Shown piece after piece: positions 8,886 to 15,972 of a stretch of DNA of 64,000 nt. Both the position numbers and the translations under genes were made by a program. The stretch's first letter is position 1. Each line of letters begins with the position of its first letter. This DNA comes from Allobosea sp. 67-29. Its GTDB lineage: Bacteria; Pseudomonadota; Alphaproteobacteria; Rhizobiales; Beijerinckiaceae. The notes under the pieces are model-generated. The model was not told the DNA's origin and did no database searches. It was given only the letters and a program-made list of their open reading frames with translations. The DNA is taken from NCBI RefSeq assembly GCF_001898115.1, contig NZ_MKSQ01000005.1:525236-589235 (forward strand). Reading direction: 5' to 3'.

Positions 8886-10222
8886 GCCGCGAGCTCGCGC
8901 GGGGCGGACGCGGGGATGCGGCCCGATTCGTCCTGGACCCGCCAGGGCCGGCGGGGCGCGCCCAGCGCCTCGGCGACGGCGAGCCCGGACTGCAGGCCGT
9001 CCTCGTGGAAGCCCGAGCCGAAATAGGCGCCGCAGAACCAGATCCGGCGCCGTCCCTGCAGGCCCCAGAGCCGGTCCTGGGCGGCCAGCGCGGCCCGGTC
9101 GAAGATCGGGTGCTCGTAGATCTCCTCGTGCAGCACGCTTTCGTCGCGCAATGTCGGGGGCGGGTTGAGGGTGACGAACAGGGCTCGCTCGCACGACAGG
9201 CCCTGCAGCCGGTTCATCCAGTAGGTCACGGCGCAGGCAGCGTCCGGCCGGCTGCGGTCGCCAAGGTGGTTCCAGCTCGCCCAGGCGCGGCGTCGCTTCG
9301 GCATCAGGGCAGCATCGCCGTGCAGGACGGCGCGATTGCGGCTGTACCGGAAGGCGCCTAGCGCCTGGCTTTCCTGCGCGTCTGGGTCGGCCAGAATCGC
9401 CAGGGTGCGGTCGGCATGCGTGGCGAAGACGACCTGGTCGAAGCGCTCGCTCCAGCCTTTGCCGGCGACCACGACGCCATCGGCAGCACGGCGGACCTCG
9501 CGCGCGGCCGAGCCGAGCCGGATCTCGCCCGTGAACGCCTGCCGCAGCTTTTCGACATAGCGCGCGCTGCCGCCGGCGACGGTGCGCCAGACCGGCCGGT
9601 CCGTGAGCTGCAGCAGCCCGTGATTGTGGTGGAAGCGCAGAAAGGCTTCGGCCGGGTAGGACAGGATTTCGGAGCAGGGGGCGGACCAGATCGCCGCGGC
9701 CATCGGCAGCAGATGATCGTCGATGAAGGCGCGGCCGTAACCGCCGGCAGCGAGGTAGTCGCCGAGCGTCGCAGCCGTGGCGGCGCCGCCGAGCGCGTCG
9801 CGGGTGGCGCCGCGATAGAAGCGCGCGATGTCCTGCAGCATCGCCCAGAAGCGCGGTTTGGCGAGGTTGCGCGGTTGGGCGAACAATCCGCCGAGGCTTG
9901 TTCCGCTATATTCGAGCCGTCCTGCGTCGAGCGAGACGGCGAACGACATTTCGGTCGGCTGCGTCTCGACCGCGAGATGGTCGAGCAGGGCGACGAAGTT
10001 GGGATAGGTCCTCTCGTTGTAGACGATGAAGCCGGTATCGACCGCGATCTCTCCGCCGGCCTCGTCCGGAACGCGCACCGTGTTCGCATGGCCACCGAGC
10101 CGGTCATCGGCCTCGATCAGCACGACCTCGTGCGCTTGGCCGAGAAGCCAGGCCGCGGAGAGGCCGGCGATGCCCGCCCCGATCACCGCGATCTTCTGCC
10201 CTTGTCCGATCATCCGTCGCAT
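8882..10222 (-). CDS. FAD-dependent amine-oxidase-like flavoprotein (COG2907)
   Basis: About 446 residues. The N-terminal dinucleotide-binding motif KIAVIGAGIAGLSAAWLLG is followed by GGHANTV and DTGFIVYNERTYPNFVALL, a hallmark of COG2907. The C-terminal FAD segment reads IWFCGAYFGSGFHEDGLQSGLAVAEAL. I chose ATG 10222 because it has a GGGAG ribosome-binding site and because the putative RpoE promoter (-10 at 10255-10260) places the transcript start just past the alternative ATG at 10249. Homologues are annotated as cyclopropane/modified fatty acid enzymes and sit in the singlet-oxygen regulon. The substrate is unproven; acting on unsaturated membrane lipid is the natural inference. Confidence 0.88.
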   Translation of the reverse strand: MRRMIGQGQKIAVIGAGIAGLSAAWLLGQAHEVVLIEADDRLGGHANTVRVPDEAGGEIAVDTGFIVYNERTYPNFVALLDHLAVETQPTEMSFAVSLDAGRLEYSGTSLGGLFAQPRNLAKPRFWAMLQDIARFYRGATRDALGGAATAATLGDYLAAGGYGRAFIDDHLLPMAAAIWSAPCSEILSYPAEAFLRFHHNHGLLQLTDRPVWRTVAGGSARYVEKLRQAFTGEIRLGSAAREVRRAADGVVVAGKGWSERFDQVVFATHADRTLAILADPDAQESQALGAFRYSRNRAVLHGDAALMPKRRRAWASWNHLGDRSRPDAACAVTYWMNRLQGLSCERALFVTLNPPPTLRDESVLHEEIYEHPIFDRAALAAQDRLWGLQGRRRIWFCGAYFGSGFHEDGLQSGLAVAEALGAPRRPWRVQDESGRIPASAPRELAA

Positions 10223-10254
10223 GGCCGCTCCCGGCGCTTGTTGCGCCATTGGGG

Positions 10255-10284
10255 TCTATACGGCGCCCGCCGTGCCCTGGATCT
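10255..10284 (-). promoter_or_regulatory. Putative RpoE (ECF11)-type promoter, leftward
   Basis: On the minus strand AGATCC (10279-10284), an 18-bp spacer ending in CG, then TATAGA (10255-10260). Architecture and spacing match the sites at 10317, 11417, 14962 and 15013. It drives the flavoprotein-DUF1365-Cfa operon. Confidence 0.7.
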
Positions 10285-10316
10285 GCCGGGGTGGGCCGGA
10301 AATTTCGAGGTCGCGG

Positions 10317-10346
10317 TGAGCCGCCGGCGCTCCTGGTTCGTAAGCG
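10317..10346 (+). promoter_or_regulatory. Putative RpoE (ECF11)-type promoter, rightward
   Basis: TGAGCC (10317-10322), an 18-bp spacer ending in CG, TAAGCG (10341-10346). It is back-to-back with the leftward site at 10255-10284 and lies 27 bp upstream of the ATG at 10374. Confidence 0.68.
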
Positions 10347-10373
10347 GCAGGATGGAGACAGGAGGTCCTGGTC

Positions 10374-10973
10374 ATGCTCGTCGAGGCTTGGAGGCGGCCG
10401 TTTGCCGCAGTCGGCAGATATGCGGCCCATCGCGAGCCGCGTGCGGCGATCGCCAATACCGTGGCGCTGGTGGTCGCATCGAACCAGCCATTCTATCCGC
10501 TCTATGTCGGCTGGCTCGTCTCCCCCGTCATCTGGCCGTCTTTCCTCACCTTTCTGTCGACGCCGCTTTTCGTGGCGGTTCCGCTCGCGATGCGTCGCGA
10601 TTCCCGGCTCGGCCGATCGCTGCTGCTGTTCGCCGGAATCGGCAACACGCTGCTCTGCCGCCTGGCTTTCGGAGCCGGGTCCGGCGTCGAGGTCTTCCTG
10701 CTCCCCTGCCTGATGCTGGCGATGCTGCTGTTCGCGGGCCGCGAGCGCGTGCTTGCTCTCGGTTTCGGGGCGCTCTGCTTCGCGGCCTATGCCGTGCCGG
10801 TCGCGGCGGTGATGGCACCGCTCCACTCCTACCGGATCGAGGACTACGCGGCGCTGGAGCGCCTCAACTTTCTGAGCGCGGCGTCGCTGACCGCTCTGAT
10901 CGGCTGGCTTTTTGCCAGGACATCGCCGGATCTGCCGCCCCAGGAGGAAACCGAAACCGGGCGGCGAGCGTAG
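10374..10973 (+). CDS. Uncharacterised multi-pass membrane protein in the RpoE-ChrR island
   Basis: A 199-residue protein with about five to six hydrophobic segments, for example LYVGWLVSPVIWPSFLTFLS, LLFAGIGNTLLCRLAFGAG and LGFGALCFAAYAVPVAAVMA, and a charged C-terminal tail. A strong GGAGGT site lies 8 nt before the ATG. I do not recognise a family. Its own putative RpoE-type promoter, divergent from the lipid-modification operon, suggests it belongs to the singlet-oxygen response. It is probably co-transcribed with the DUF2147 gene 32 bp downstream. Confidence 0.75.
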   Translation: MLVEAWRRPFAAVGRYAAHREPRAAIANTVALVVASNQPFYPLYVGWLVSPVIWPSFLTFLSTPLFVAVPLAMRRDSRLGRSLLLFAGIGNTLLCRLAFGAGSGVEVFLLPCLMLAMLLFAGRERVLALGFGALCFAAYAVPVAAVMAPLHSYRIEDYAALERLNFLSAASLTALIGWLFARTSPDLPPQEETETGRRA

Positions 10974-11005
10974 AAGGGGAAAGGATCCGCAGAGAGGACA
11001 CCCGC

Positions 11006-11380
11006 ATGAGACGCCTTCTGCTCGCTTCGGCGCTGTTGCTCGCACCGCCGGCCGCGGCCGGCGCCGCCTCCACCGCACTGGACGGCGTCTGGCTGCGCGA
11101 TGACGGCAACGCCCGCGTCCGGATTGCGCCCTGTGGAGACAAGATCTGCGCCACGAATCTCTGGATCGGCGATACGAGCAAGGGCGAGGAGCCCGGAGAC
11201 AAGCTGATCATGAGCCTGTCGCGCCAGCCCGACGGCAGCTTCTCCGGCACGGCCTACGATCCCAAGCGGGACTGGACCTATGCGATGACGGTGAAGACCG
11301 GTCCGGGCGAGCTCAGCACGCGCGGCTGCGTGCTGGGCCGCCTGCTCTGCCGCGATGTCGGTTGGAAGGCCGCCGAATGA
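11006..11380 (+). CDS. Small secreted DUF2147-like protein
   Basis: A 124-residue protein with a signal peptide (about 1-20, RRLLLASALLLAPPAAAGAA). The mature part, LDGVWLRDDGNARVRIAPCGDKICATNLWI ending in a LLCRDVGW motif, matches the DUF2147 layout: an N-terminal GxW strand, two central cysteines and a Cys near the end. The function is unknown; a periplasmic beta-barrel-like fold is usual for the family. It follows the membrane protein at 10374 and lies upstream of the sigma factor, whose promoter begins 36 bp after this stop. Confidence 0.8.
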   Translation: MRRLLLASALLLAPPAAAGAASTALDGVWLRDDGNARVRIAPCGDKICATNLWIGDTSKGEEPGDKLIMSLSRQPDGSFSGTAYDPKRDWTYAMTVKTGPGELSTRGCVLGRLLCRDVGWKAAE

Positions 11381-11416
11381 TCGGTCTGGCCGCGGCAGGC
11401 GAGATCGCAGCCGGAT

Positions 11417-11446
11417 TGATCCACTGGAACGCCGCGGCCGTATCTT
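11417..11446 (+). promoter_or_regulatory. Putative RpoE autoregulatory promoter
   Basis: TGATCC (11417-11422), an 18-bp spacer ending in CG, TATCTT (11441-11446). TGATCC followed by CGTA at this distance is the ECF11/RpoE promoter pattern known from Rhodobacter. It sits just before the sigma-factor gene, implying autoregulation. Confidence 0.8.
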
Positions 11447-11483
11447 GCCTATGGCTGTCGCATTCGCCTTCACTGTCGAACAG

Positions 11484-12071
11484 ATGCGCGAGGCGCCGGC
11501 CGTCGCGCGGGGAGATCGGTTCGTCGCTTTGTTCGATCCCAATGCCTTGATCGCCGCGATCGCGCGCTCGGGTGACCGGGCCGCTTTCGCCGAGCTGTTC
11601 GATCATTTCGCGCCGCGCGTGAAAGGGTTGCTGATGCGCGGCGGAGCCTCGGCCGAACTGGCCGAGGAGATCGCCCAGGAGACGCTGCTGTCGGTCTGGC
11701 GCAAGGCGGCCCTGTTCGATCCCGCCAAGGCCAGCGCCTCGACCTGGATCGCGACCATCGCGCGCAACCAGCGTATCGACATCGCCCGGCGGGAGACCCG
11801 CTCGCGGCTTTCGCAGGTTTACGAGATTCTCGATGAAGAAGCGCCCGAACGCCCTGACGAGATGGTCGCCGGAGCCCAGCGCGAAGCGCGGGTCAAGGCG
11901 GCCATGACGGAGCTGTCCGCCGATCAGTACCGGGTCGTGGAGCTCGCCTTTATCGAGGGCTTCAGCCATCAGGACGTGGCGAAGCGCCTCGCCATTCCGC
12001 TCGGTACCGTGAAATCGCGGTTGCGGCTTGCCCTGTCGCATCTGCGCGGCAAGCTGGAGGACCTGCGATGA
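11484..12071 (+). CDS. rpoE: ECF RNA polymerase sigma factor, RpoE/ECF11 type
   Basis: About 195 residues. Region 2 reads FAELFDHFAPRVKGLL to ETLLSVWRKAALFDP, with STWIATIARNQRIDIARRE typical of RpoE partners of ChrR. Region 4 is the HTH GFSHQDVAKRLAIPLGTVKSR. An ATG at 11451 is also in frame, but the predicted transcript start falls around 11452, so the ATG at 11484 (MREAPAVARGD) is preferred. The stop overlaps the chrR-like start by 4 nt. Family knowledge: this sigma factor directs the singlet-oxygen response and is held inactive by ChrR. Confidence 0.92.
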   Translation: MREAPAVARGDRFVALFDPNALIAAIARSGDRAAFAELFDHFAPRVKGLLMRGGASAELAEEIAQETLLSVWRKAALFDPAKASASTWIATIARNQRIDIARRETRSRLSQVYEILDEEAPERPDEMVAGAQREARVKAAMTELSADQYRVVELAFIEGFSHQDVAKRLAIPLGTVKSRLRLALSHLRGKLEDLR

Positions 12072-12691
12072 GCGCCGCCCATCGCCCGTCGGACGAGACG
12101 CTGGCCGCCTTCGCCGCCGGCAGCCTCGATGAGGGGCTCGCCCTCGTGGTGGCCGCCCATGTCGAGCTCGACCCCGAGAGCCGCCGCCGCGTGCGCGAAT
12201 TCCAGGCCGTGCAAGGCCTGCTGCTCGATGCCGCGGAGCCGGTCGCGATGGCGGGCCGCCCATCGGTCGGCGGCGGCCGAGCCGTCCCCGTGGCGTTCGG
12301 GGCCGGCGCCCCGCCGGTCGAGGCTGGAATGCCCCGCGTCCTGAGCCCCTACGCCCTCGGCGCCTGGCGGCCGATCGGCATCCGCATCGCGATGCGGCGG
12401 CTGTCGGTGCCGGGCGCGCAATCGCGCGTCTTCATGCTGCGGGCCGGACCCGGTATCGCCCTTCCGCATCACCGCCATACGGGCTTCGAATGGACGACGA
12501 TCCTCTCGGGAGCTTATGAGCATGAATATGGCCGCTATGCCGCCGGCGATTTCGACGAGGCCGATGCGGAGCACGATCACACGCCGCGGGTGGATCCGGT
12601 CGAGGGCTGCACCTGCATCGTCGCCATGACCGGCAATGTGCTGTTCCAGGGGTGGCTCGGGCGGTTGCTGCAGCCGCTGGTGCGGCTGTGA
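12068..12691 (+). CDS. chrR: ChrR-like anti-sigma factor with cysteine-less ZAS domain and C-terminal cupin
   Basis: A 207-residue ChrR-type anti-sigma factor. The N-terminal anti-sigma helices (about 1-60) keep H5 and H31, but the two zinc-ligand cysteines found in ChrR at about 35 and 38 are D35 and S38 here (HVELDPESRR). The C-terminal cupin (about 110-207) keeps likely metal ligands in PHHRHTGFEWT and the DHTP histidine. Translational coupling to rpoE (4-nt overlap) and to the DUF1295 gene (GTGA) is clear. Family role: binds RpoE in the cytoplasm and releases it on singlet oxygen. Without the cysteine pair, zinc binding in the N-domain must be altered or absent. Confidence 0.9.
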   Translation: MSAAHRPSDETLAAFAAGSLDEGLALVVAAHVELDPESRRRVREFQAVQGLLLDAAEPVAMAGRPSVGGGRAVPVAFGAGAPPVEAGMPRVLSPYALGAWRPIGIRIAMRRLSVPGAQSRVFMLRAGPGIALPHHRHTGFEWTTILSGAYEHEYGRYAAGDFDEADAEHDHTPRVDPVEGCTCIVAMTGNVLFQGWLGRLLQPLVRL

Positions 12692-13491
12692 CCGCGCTCT
12701 CGCTCGGCGCGGCGCTGCTGCTGGCCGCGGCGGCCATGTCGGCGGTAATGGCACTTGCCGCGGCGATCGAGCGCCGATCGGGGAATTCCGGCTGGATCGA
12801 CGTGGTCTGGACCTTCGGTCTTGGGGCCGTCGCCGCGCTGGGCGCGCTGCTGCCCTTCGGCTCCGGGCCGCACGACCGTCGCCTCTTCGTCGCCCTGCTG
12901 GCGATCGCATGGGCCTTGCGGCTCGGGCTGCATATCGTCCGTCGCACCCGCGGCATCGGCGACGACCCGCGCTATGCGAAGATGAAGCGCGACTGGGGGG
13001 CGAACGCCGCTGCGAGGCTCGCCTGGTTGCTGCAGCTTCAGGCTCTGGCGAGCGTCCCGCTCGCGCTCGGCGTCGTCCTCGCGGCGCATCGACCTGCGTC
13101 GCTCTGGCAGCCGCAGGACCTGATCGGGCTCGCCGTCTTCGTCACGGGTATCGTCGGAGGCGGCATCGCCGATGCGCAGTTGCGCGCCTTCGCGCGCTCG
13201 GGAGGGAAGGGCGTCTGCACGCGCGGTCTTTGGGGCTTCTCGCGGCATCCCAACTACTTCTTCGAATGCGTGCTCTGGTGCGCCTACCCTCTGATCGCTT
13301 TCGGCTTCGCCTATCCGTGGGGCTGGCTCGCCTGGCTCGCGCCGGCCTGCATCACGCTGCTGCTCGTGCGCGTTTCCGGCATTCCCCCGCTGGAGGAGCA
13401 CATGCTGGCCAAGCACGGCAGCGCCTATCGCGACTATCAGCGCCGGACCAGCGCCCTGATTCCGCTGCCACCAAAAGGAGCGATGCGATGA
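12688..13491 (+). CDS. DUF1295 family membrane protein (steroid 5-alpha-reductase-like, COG3752)
   Basis: About 267 residues from the GTG at 12688, which overlaps the chrR stop as GTGA. Several hydrophobic segments are present. Family motifs include SGWIDVVWTFGLGAVA, ALRLGLHIVRRTRGIGDDPRYAKMKRDWG, the C-terminal LWGFSRHPNYFFECVLW box (NAD(P)H/SAM-binding-like region of the reductase/ICMT superfamily) and PPLEEHMLAKHGSAYRDYQRRT. Genes of this family often sit beside rpoE-chrR and cfa. A role in membrane-lipid reduction or modification is inferred, not shown. Confidence 0.88.
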   Translation: MTALSLGAALLLAAAAMSAVMALAAAIERRSGNSGWIDVVWTFGLGAVAALGALLPFGSGPHDRRLFVALLAIAWALRLGLHIVRRTRGIGDDPRYAKMKRDWGANAAARLAWLLQLQALASVPLALGVVLAAHRPASLWQPQDLIGLAVFVTGIVGGGIADAQLRAFARSGGKGVCTRGLWGFSRHPNYFFECVLWCAYPLIAFGFAYPWGWLAWLAPACITLLLVRVSGIPPLEEHMLAKHGSAYRDYQRRTSALIPLPPKGAMR

Positions 13492-14519
13492 CGATGATGC
13501 AGAGGCTCTCCAATTGGGGCGAGGCGCTGCCCCTGCCGGATGCGATCAGTCGCCTGGTGATCGGCTCGCTCGTCGGACGCACGCAGCGCAGGCTCGCCGG
13601 CGAGCCGTCGAACGCGGCCGGCTTCGCCAGGGGCATGGCCGATTTCCCGATCGCGCTTCACACCGACACGGCCAATGCCCAGCACTACGAGGTGCCGGCA
13701 TCCTTCTTCGACCAGGTGCTCGGGCCGCGCCGGAAATATTCCTGCTGCTTCTATGCCGATGCCGGCGACAGCCTCGCGCAGGCCGAGGAAACCGCCCTGG
13801 CGCTGACGGCCGAGCATGCCGATCTCGCCGACGGCCAGGCCATCCTGGAGCTCGGCTGCGGCTGGGGTTCGCTCTCGCTCTGGATGGCCGAGCGCTACCC
13901 GCGCTCGCGGATCGTGTCCGTCTCGAACTCCGCTTCGCAGCGCGCCTTCATCGAGCGGCGCGCCCGGGAGAGCGGCTTCGACAACCTGCGGGTCGTCACC
14001 GCCGACATGAACGATTTCGCCACGGAAGAGCGTTTCGACCGCGTCGTCTCGGTCGAGATGTTCGAGCACATGGCGAACTGGCGCGCGCTCCTCGGGCGGG
14101 TGCGCGGCTGGCTGAAGCCGGACGGGCGCCTCTTCATCCATGTCTTCGTGCACGAGAACGGTTGCTACCGGTTCGATATCGCGGATCGCGGGGACTGGGT
14201 CGCCCAGCACTTCTTCACCGGCGGCATCATGCCCAGCGTCGCGCTGGCTCATCAGTTTCCGGAGCTGTTCGAGGTCGAAGCCGAGTGGCGCTGGAGCGGC
14301 GAGCATTATCGCCGCACCGCGGAGGACTGGCTGGCGAACTTCGACCGCAATATCGCCGGCATCGAGCCGGTGCTGCGCGAGACATATGGCGCGGAGGCGG
14401 GGCTCTGGCGGCGGCGCTGGCGGCTGTTCTTCCTGGCGACCAGCGGCCTGTTCGGCCATGCGGGAGGAACGCCCTGGGGCGTCGGTCACTATCGGCTGCG
14501 CCCGACCCCTGCCGATTGA
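13488..14519 (+). CDS. Second Cfa-family SAM-dependent methyltransferase
   Basis: About 343 residues, shorter than the Cfa at 6853. The N-terminal part reads AQHYEVPASFFDQVLGPRRKYSCCFY. The SAM-binding motif is AILELGCGWGSLSLWMAER, then SVSNSASQRAFIERRA, SVEMFEHMANW and FFTGGIMPSVALAH. It starts at ATG 13488, overlapping the DUF1295 stop by 4 nt, so rpoE-chrR-DUF1295-this gene form one operon. Its divergence from classical Cfa (SNSASQ in place of TLSPAQ) suggests a different methyl acceptor or product. Furan- or methyl-branched fatty acid synthesis is one possibility. Confidence 0.9.
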   Translation: MTMMQRLSNWGEALPLPDAISRLVIGSLVGRTQRRLAGEPSNAAGFARGMADFPIALHTDTANAQHYEVPASFFDQVLGPRRKYSCCFYADAGDSLAQAEETALALTAEHADLADGQAILELGCGWGSLSLWMAERYPRSRIVSVSNSASQRAFIERRARESGFDNLRVVTADMNDFATEERFDRVVSVEMFEHMANWRALLGRVRGWLKPDGRLFIHVFVHENGCYRFDIADRGDWVAQHFFTGGIMPSVALAHQFPELFEVEAEWRWSGEHYRRTAEDWLANFDRNIAGIEPVLRETYGAEAGLWRRRWRLFFLATSGLFGHAGGTPWGVGHYRLRPTPAD

Positions 14520-14537
14520 GGGCGAAGCCGAGGCGTC

Positions 14538-14939
14538 CTAGCCGACCAGGCGCCGCACGGCCTGGTAGGCGATCCAGCTGCACCCGCCCACGACGACCGT
14601 GCCGTAGATCACGTCGGCCACGGTGATCGCCAGCGTCCAGGGCCGCAGCGTAGCGTAGTTCGTCAGGTCATAGGTCGCATAGGCGAGAAGCCCGATCAGC
14701 GCGCCGTTGATCAGGGCCTCGCTTGCCTGGCCGCTGCGAAGAGCCGGCATCACCGCGAAATGCAGCACACCGAGCGGAAAGCCGAAATAGAACAGGGCCG
14801 CGGGCACATAGCGCACCGGCTCGGCGATGAGATCGCCGAGCGCCGGGCGATAAAGCCTCGCCGTCATGGTGCCGAGCCAGGCGGCATCGCAGAGCCCGAA
14901 GGCGACGAGGAAGGCGATGTAGCCGGCAACGAAGCGCAT
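14538..14939 (-). CDS. DUF2177 family membrane protein
   Basis: A 133-residue protein with four hydrophobic segments and the DUF2177 pattern: FLVAFGLCDAAWLGTMTARLYRPALGDL, RYVPAALFYFGFPLGVLHFAV, GALIGLLAYATYDLTNYATLRPW and DVIYGTVVVGGCSWIAYQAVRR. ATG 14939 has a GGAGGT site; a start at 14963 would lie at or upstream of the predicted transcript start. It converges with the second methyltransferase (18-bp gap). Function unknown; membership in RpoE-ChrR regulons is usual. Confidence 0.87.
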   Translation of the reverse strand: MRFVAGYIAFLVAFGLCDAAWLGTMTARLYRPALGDLIAEPVRYVPAALFYFGFPLGVLHFAVMPALRSGQASEALINGALIGLLAYATYDLTNYATLRPWTLAITVADVIYGTVVVGGCSWIAYQAVRRLVG

Positions 14940-14961
14940 GAGGACCTCCAGGCTGTTCTCC

Positions 14962-14991
14962 AAGATACGCCGGCCGCGCCCGGTCGGTTCA
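14962..14991 (-). promoter_or_regulatory. Putative RpoE (ECF11)-type promoter for DUF2177
   Basis: On the minus strand TGAACC (14986-14991), an 18-bp spacer ending in CG, TATCTT (14962-14967). It has the same -10 hexamer as the rpoE promoter. Confidence 0.72.
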
Positions 14992-15012
14992 GTCGGAGGC
15001 GGCCGTCGCCGG

Positions 15013-15042
15013 CGATCCGGAACGCCTGCCGGCGCGTATAGC
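15013..15042 (+). promoter_or_regulatory. Putative RpoE (ECF11)-type promoter for the esterase gene
   Basis: CGATCC (15013-15018), an 18-bp spacer ending in CG, TATAGC (15037-15042). It is divergent from the DUF2177 promoter and begins about 17 bp before the ATG at 15059. One mismatch in each hexamer makes it the weaker member of the set. Confidence 0.58.
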
Positions 15043-15058
15043 TGGCCATGCAGACCGG

Positions 15059-15916
15059 ATGGCGGCGCCGATCATGATCGCGAATTCACGACGAGCCTTC
15101 GTGGCGGCCGTGGCGGCGGGGCTGTCCTCGGGTTGCGCGGTCCTGCGGCCGGGACTCTTCGCAGCAGGCGCCCGCGACGTCGCCTACGGCCCCCATCCGC
15201 GCCAGACCATGGACATCTATGTTCCGCGCAGCGGCGGGGCGGATCGCCCGGTCGTGTTCTTCATCTATGGCGGCTCCTGGGCCAATGGCGACAAGGAAAG
15301 CTATGCCTTCGTCGGCGATGCCCTCGCGGCGCGCGGCTTCGTCGCCGTGATCGCCGACTACAGGCTGGTCCCCGACGTCCGCTTCCCGGTCTTCGTCGAG
15401 GACGGGGCTTCGGCGCTTCGCTTCGTTTATGACAACGTCGTGCGCTTCGGCGGCAATCCGCGCCGCATCCACCTGATGGGCCATTCCGCCGGCGCCTACA
15501 ACGCGATGATGTTGACGCTCGACGAACGCTACCTCGCTCGTGCCGGCCTGCCCGCCGATCTCGTCCGGTCGACGGTGGGCCTGTCGGGGCCGTATGATTT
15601 CCTGCCGCTCGATATCCCGGTGACGAAGGCCGCCTTCGGCAATGCGCCCGACCCGCGGCAGACCCAGCCGATCCGGTTCGTCCGCGAGGACGCTCCGCCG
15701 ATCTTCCTCGGCACGGGGGGCGACGATCGCACCGTCTTGCCGCGCAACAGCGAGCGCCTCGCGGCGGCGCTGCGGCGCGCCGGCGCGCATTCCGTCGAGC
15801 TCAGGATCTATCCGGGGCTGGGCCATGCGGGAACGGCCGCCTCCCTGGCGCGGATCATGAGCTGGCGTGCGAGCGTGCTCGACGACGTGGTCGCTTTTCT
15901 CGGCGCTCCGGCCTGA
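15059..15916 (+). CDS. Alpha/beta hydrolase (carboxylesterase/BD-FAE-like), probably exported
   Basis: A 285-residue serine hydrolase. The N-terminus RRAFVAAVAAGLSSGCAVL is signal-like; the LSSGC segment is not a perfect lipobox. Catalytic features: the oxyanion strand VVFFIYGGSWANGDKES, the nucleophile elbow LMGHSAGAYN, an acid near GGDDRTVLP and a histidine in PGLGHAG. ATG 15059 or ATG 15074 could be used. A putative RpoE-type promoter just upstream suggests it is part of the singlet-oxygen island, perhaps acting on lipid peroxides or damaged acyl esters (inference). Confidence 0.85.
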   Translation: MAAPIMIANSRRAFVAAVAAGLSSGCAVLRPGLFAAGARDVAYGPHPRQTMDIYVPRSGGADRPVVFFIYGGSWANGDKESYAFVGDALAARGFVAVIADYRLVPDVRFPVFVEDGASALRFVYDNVVRFGGNPRRIHLMGHSAGAYNAMMLTLDERYLARAGLPADLVRSTVGLSGPYDFLPLDIPVTKAAFGNAPDPRQTQPIRFVREDAPPIFLGTGGDDRTVLPRNSERLAAALRRAGAHSVELRIYPGLGHAGTAASLARIMSWRASVLDDVVAFLGAPA

Positions 15917-15972
15917 CGACCGGACGCATCGCCCTCTCCGGTCAGATCGGCGCCCGCGCCGTTTCCGCCGGC

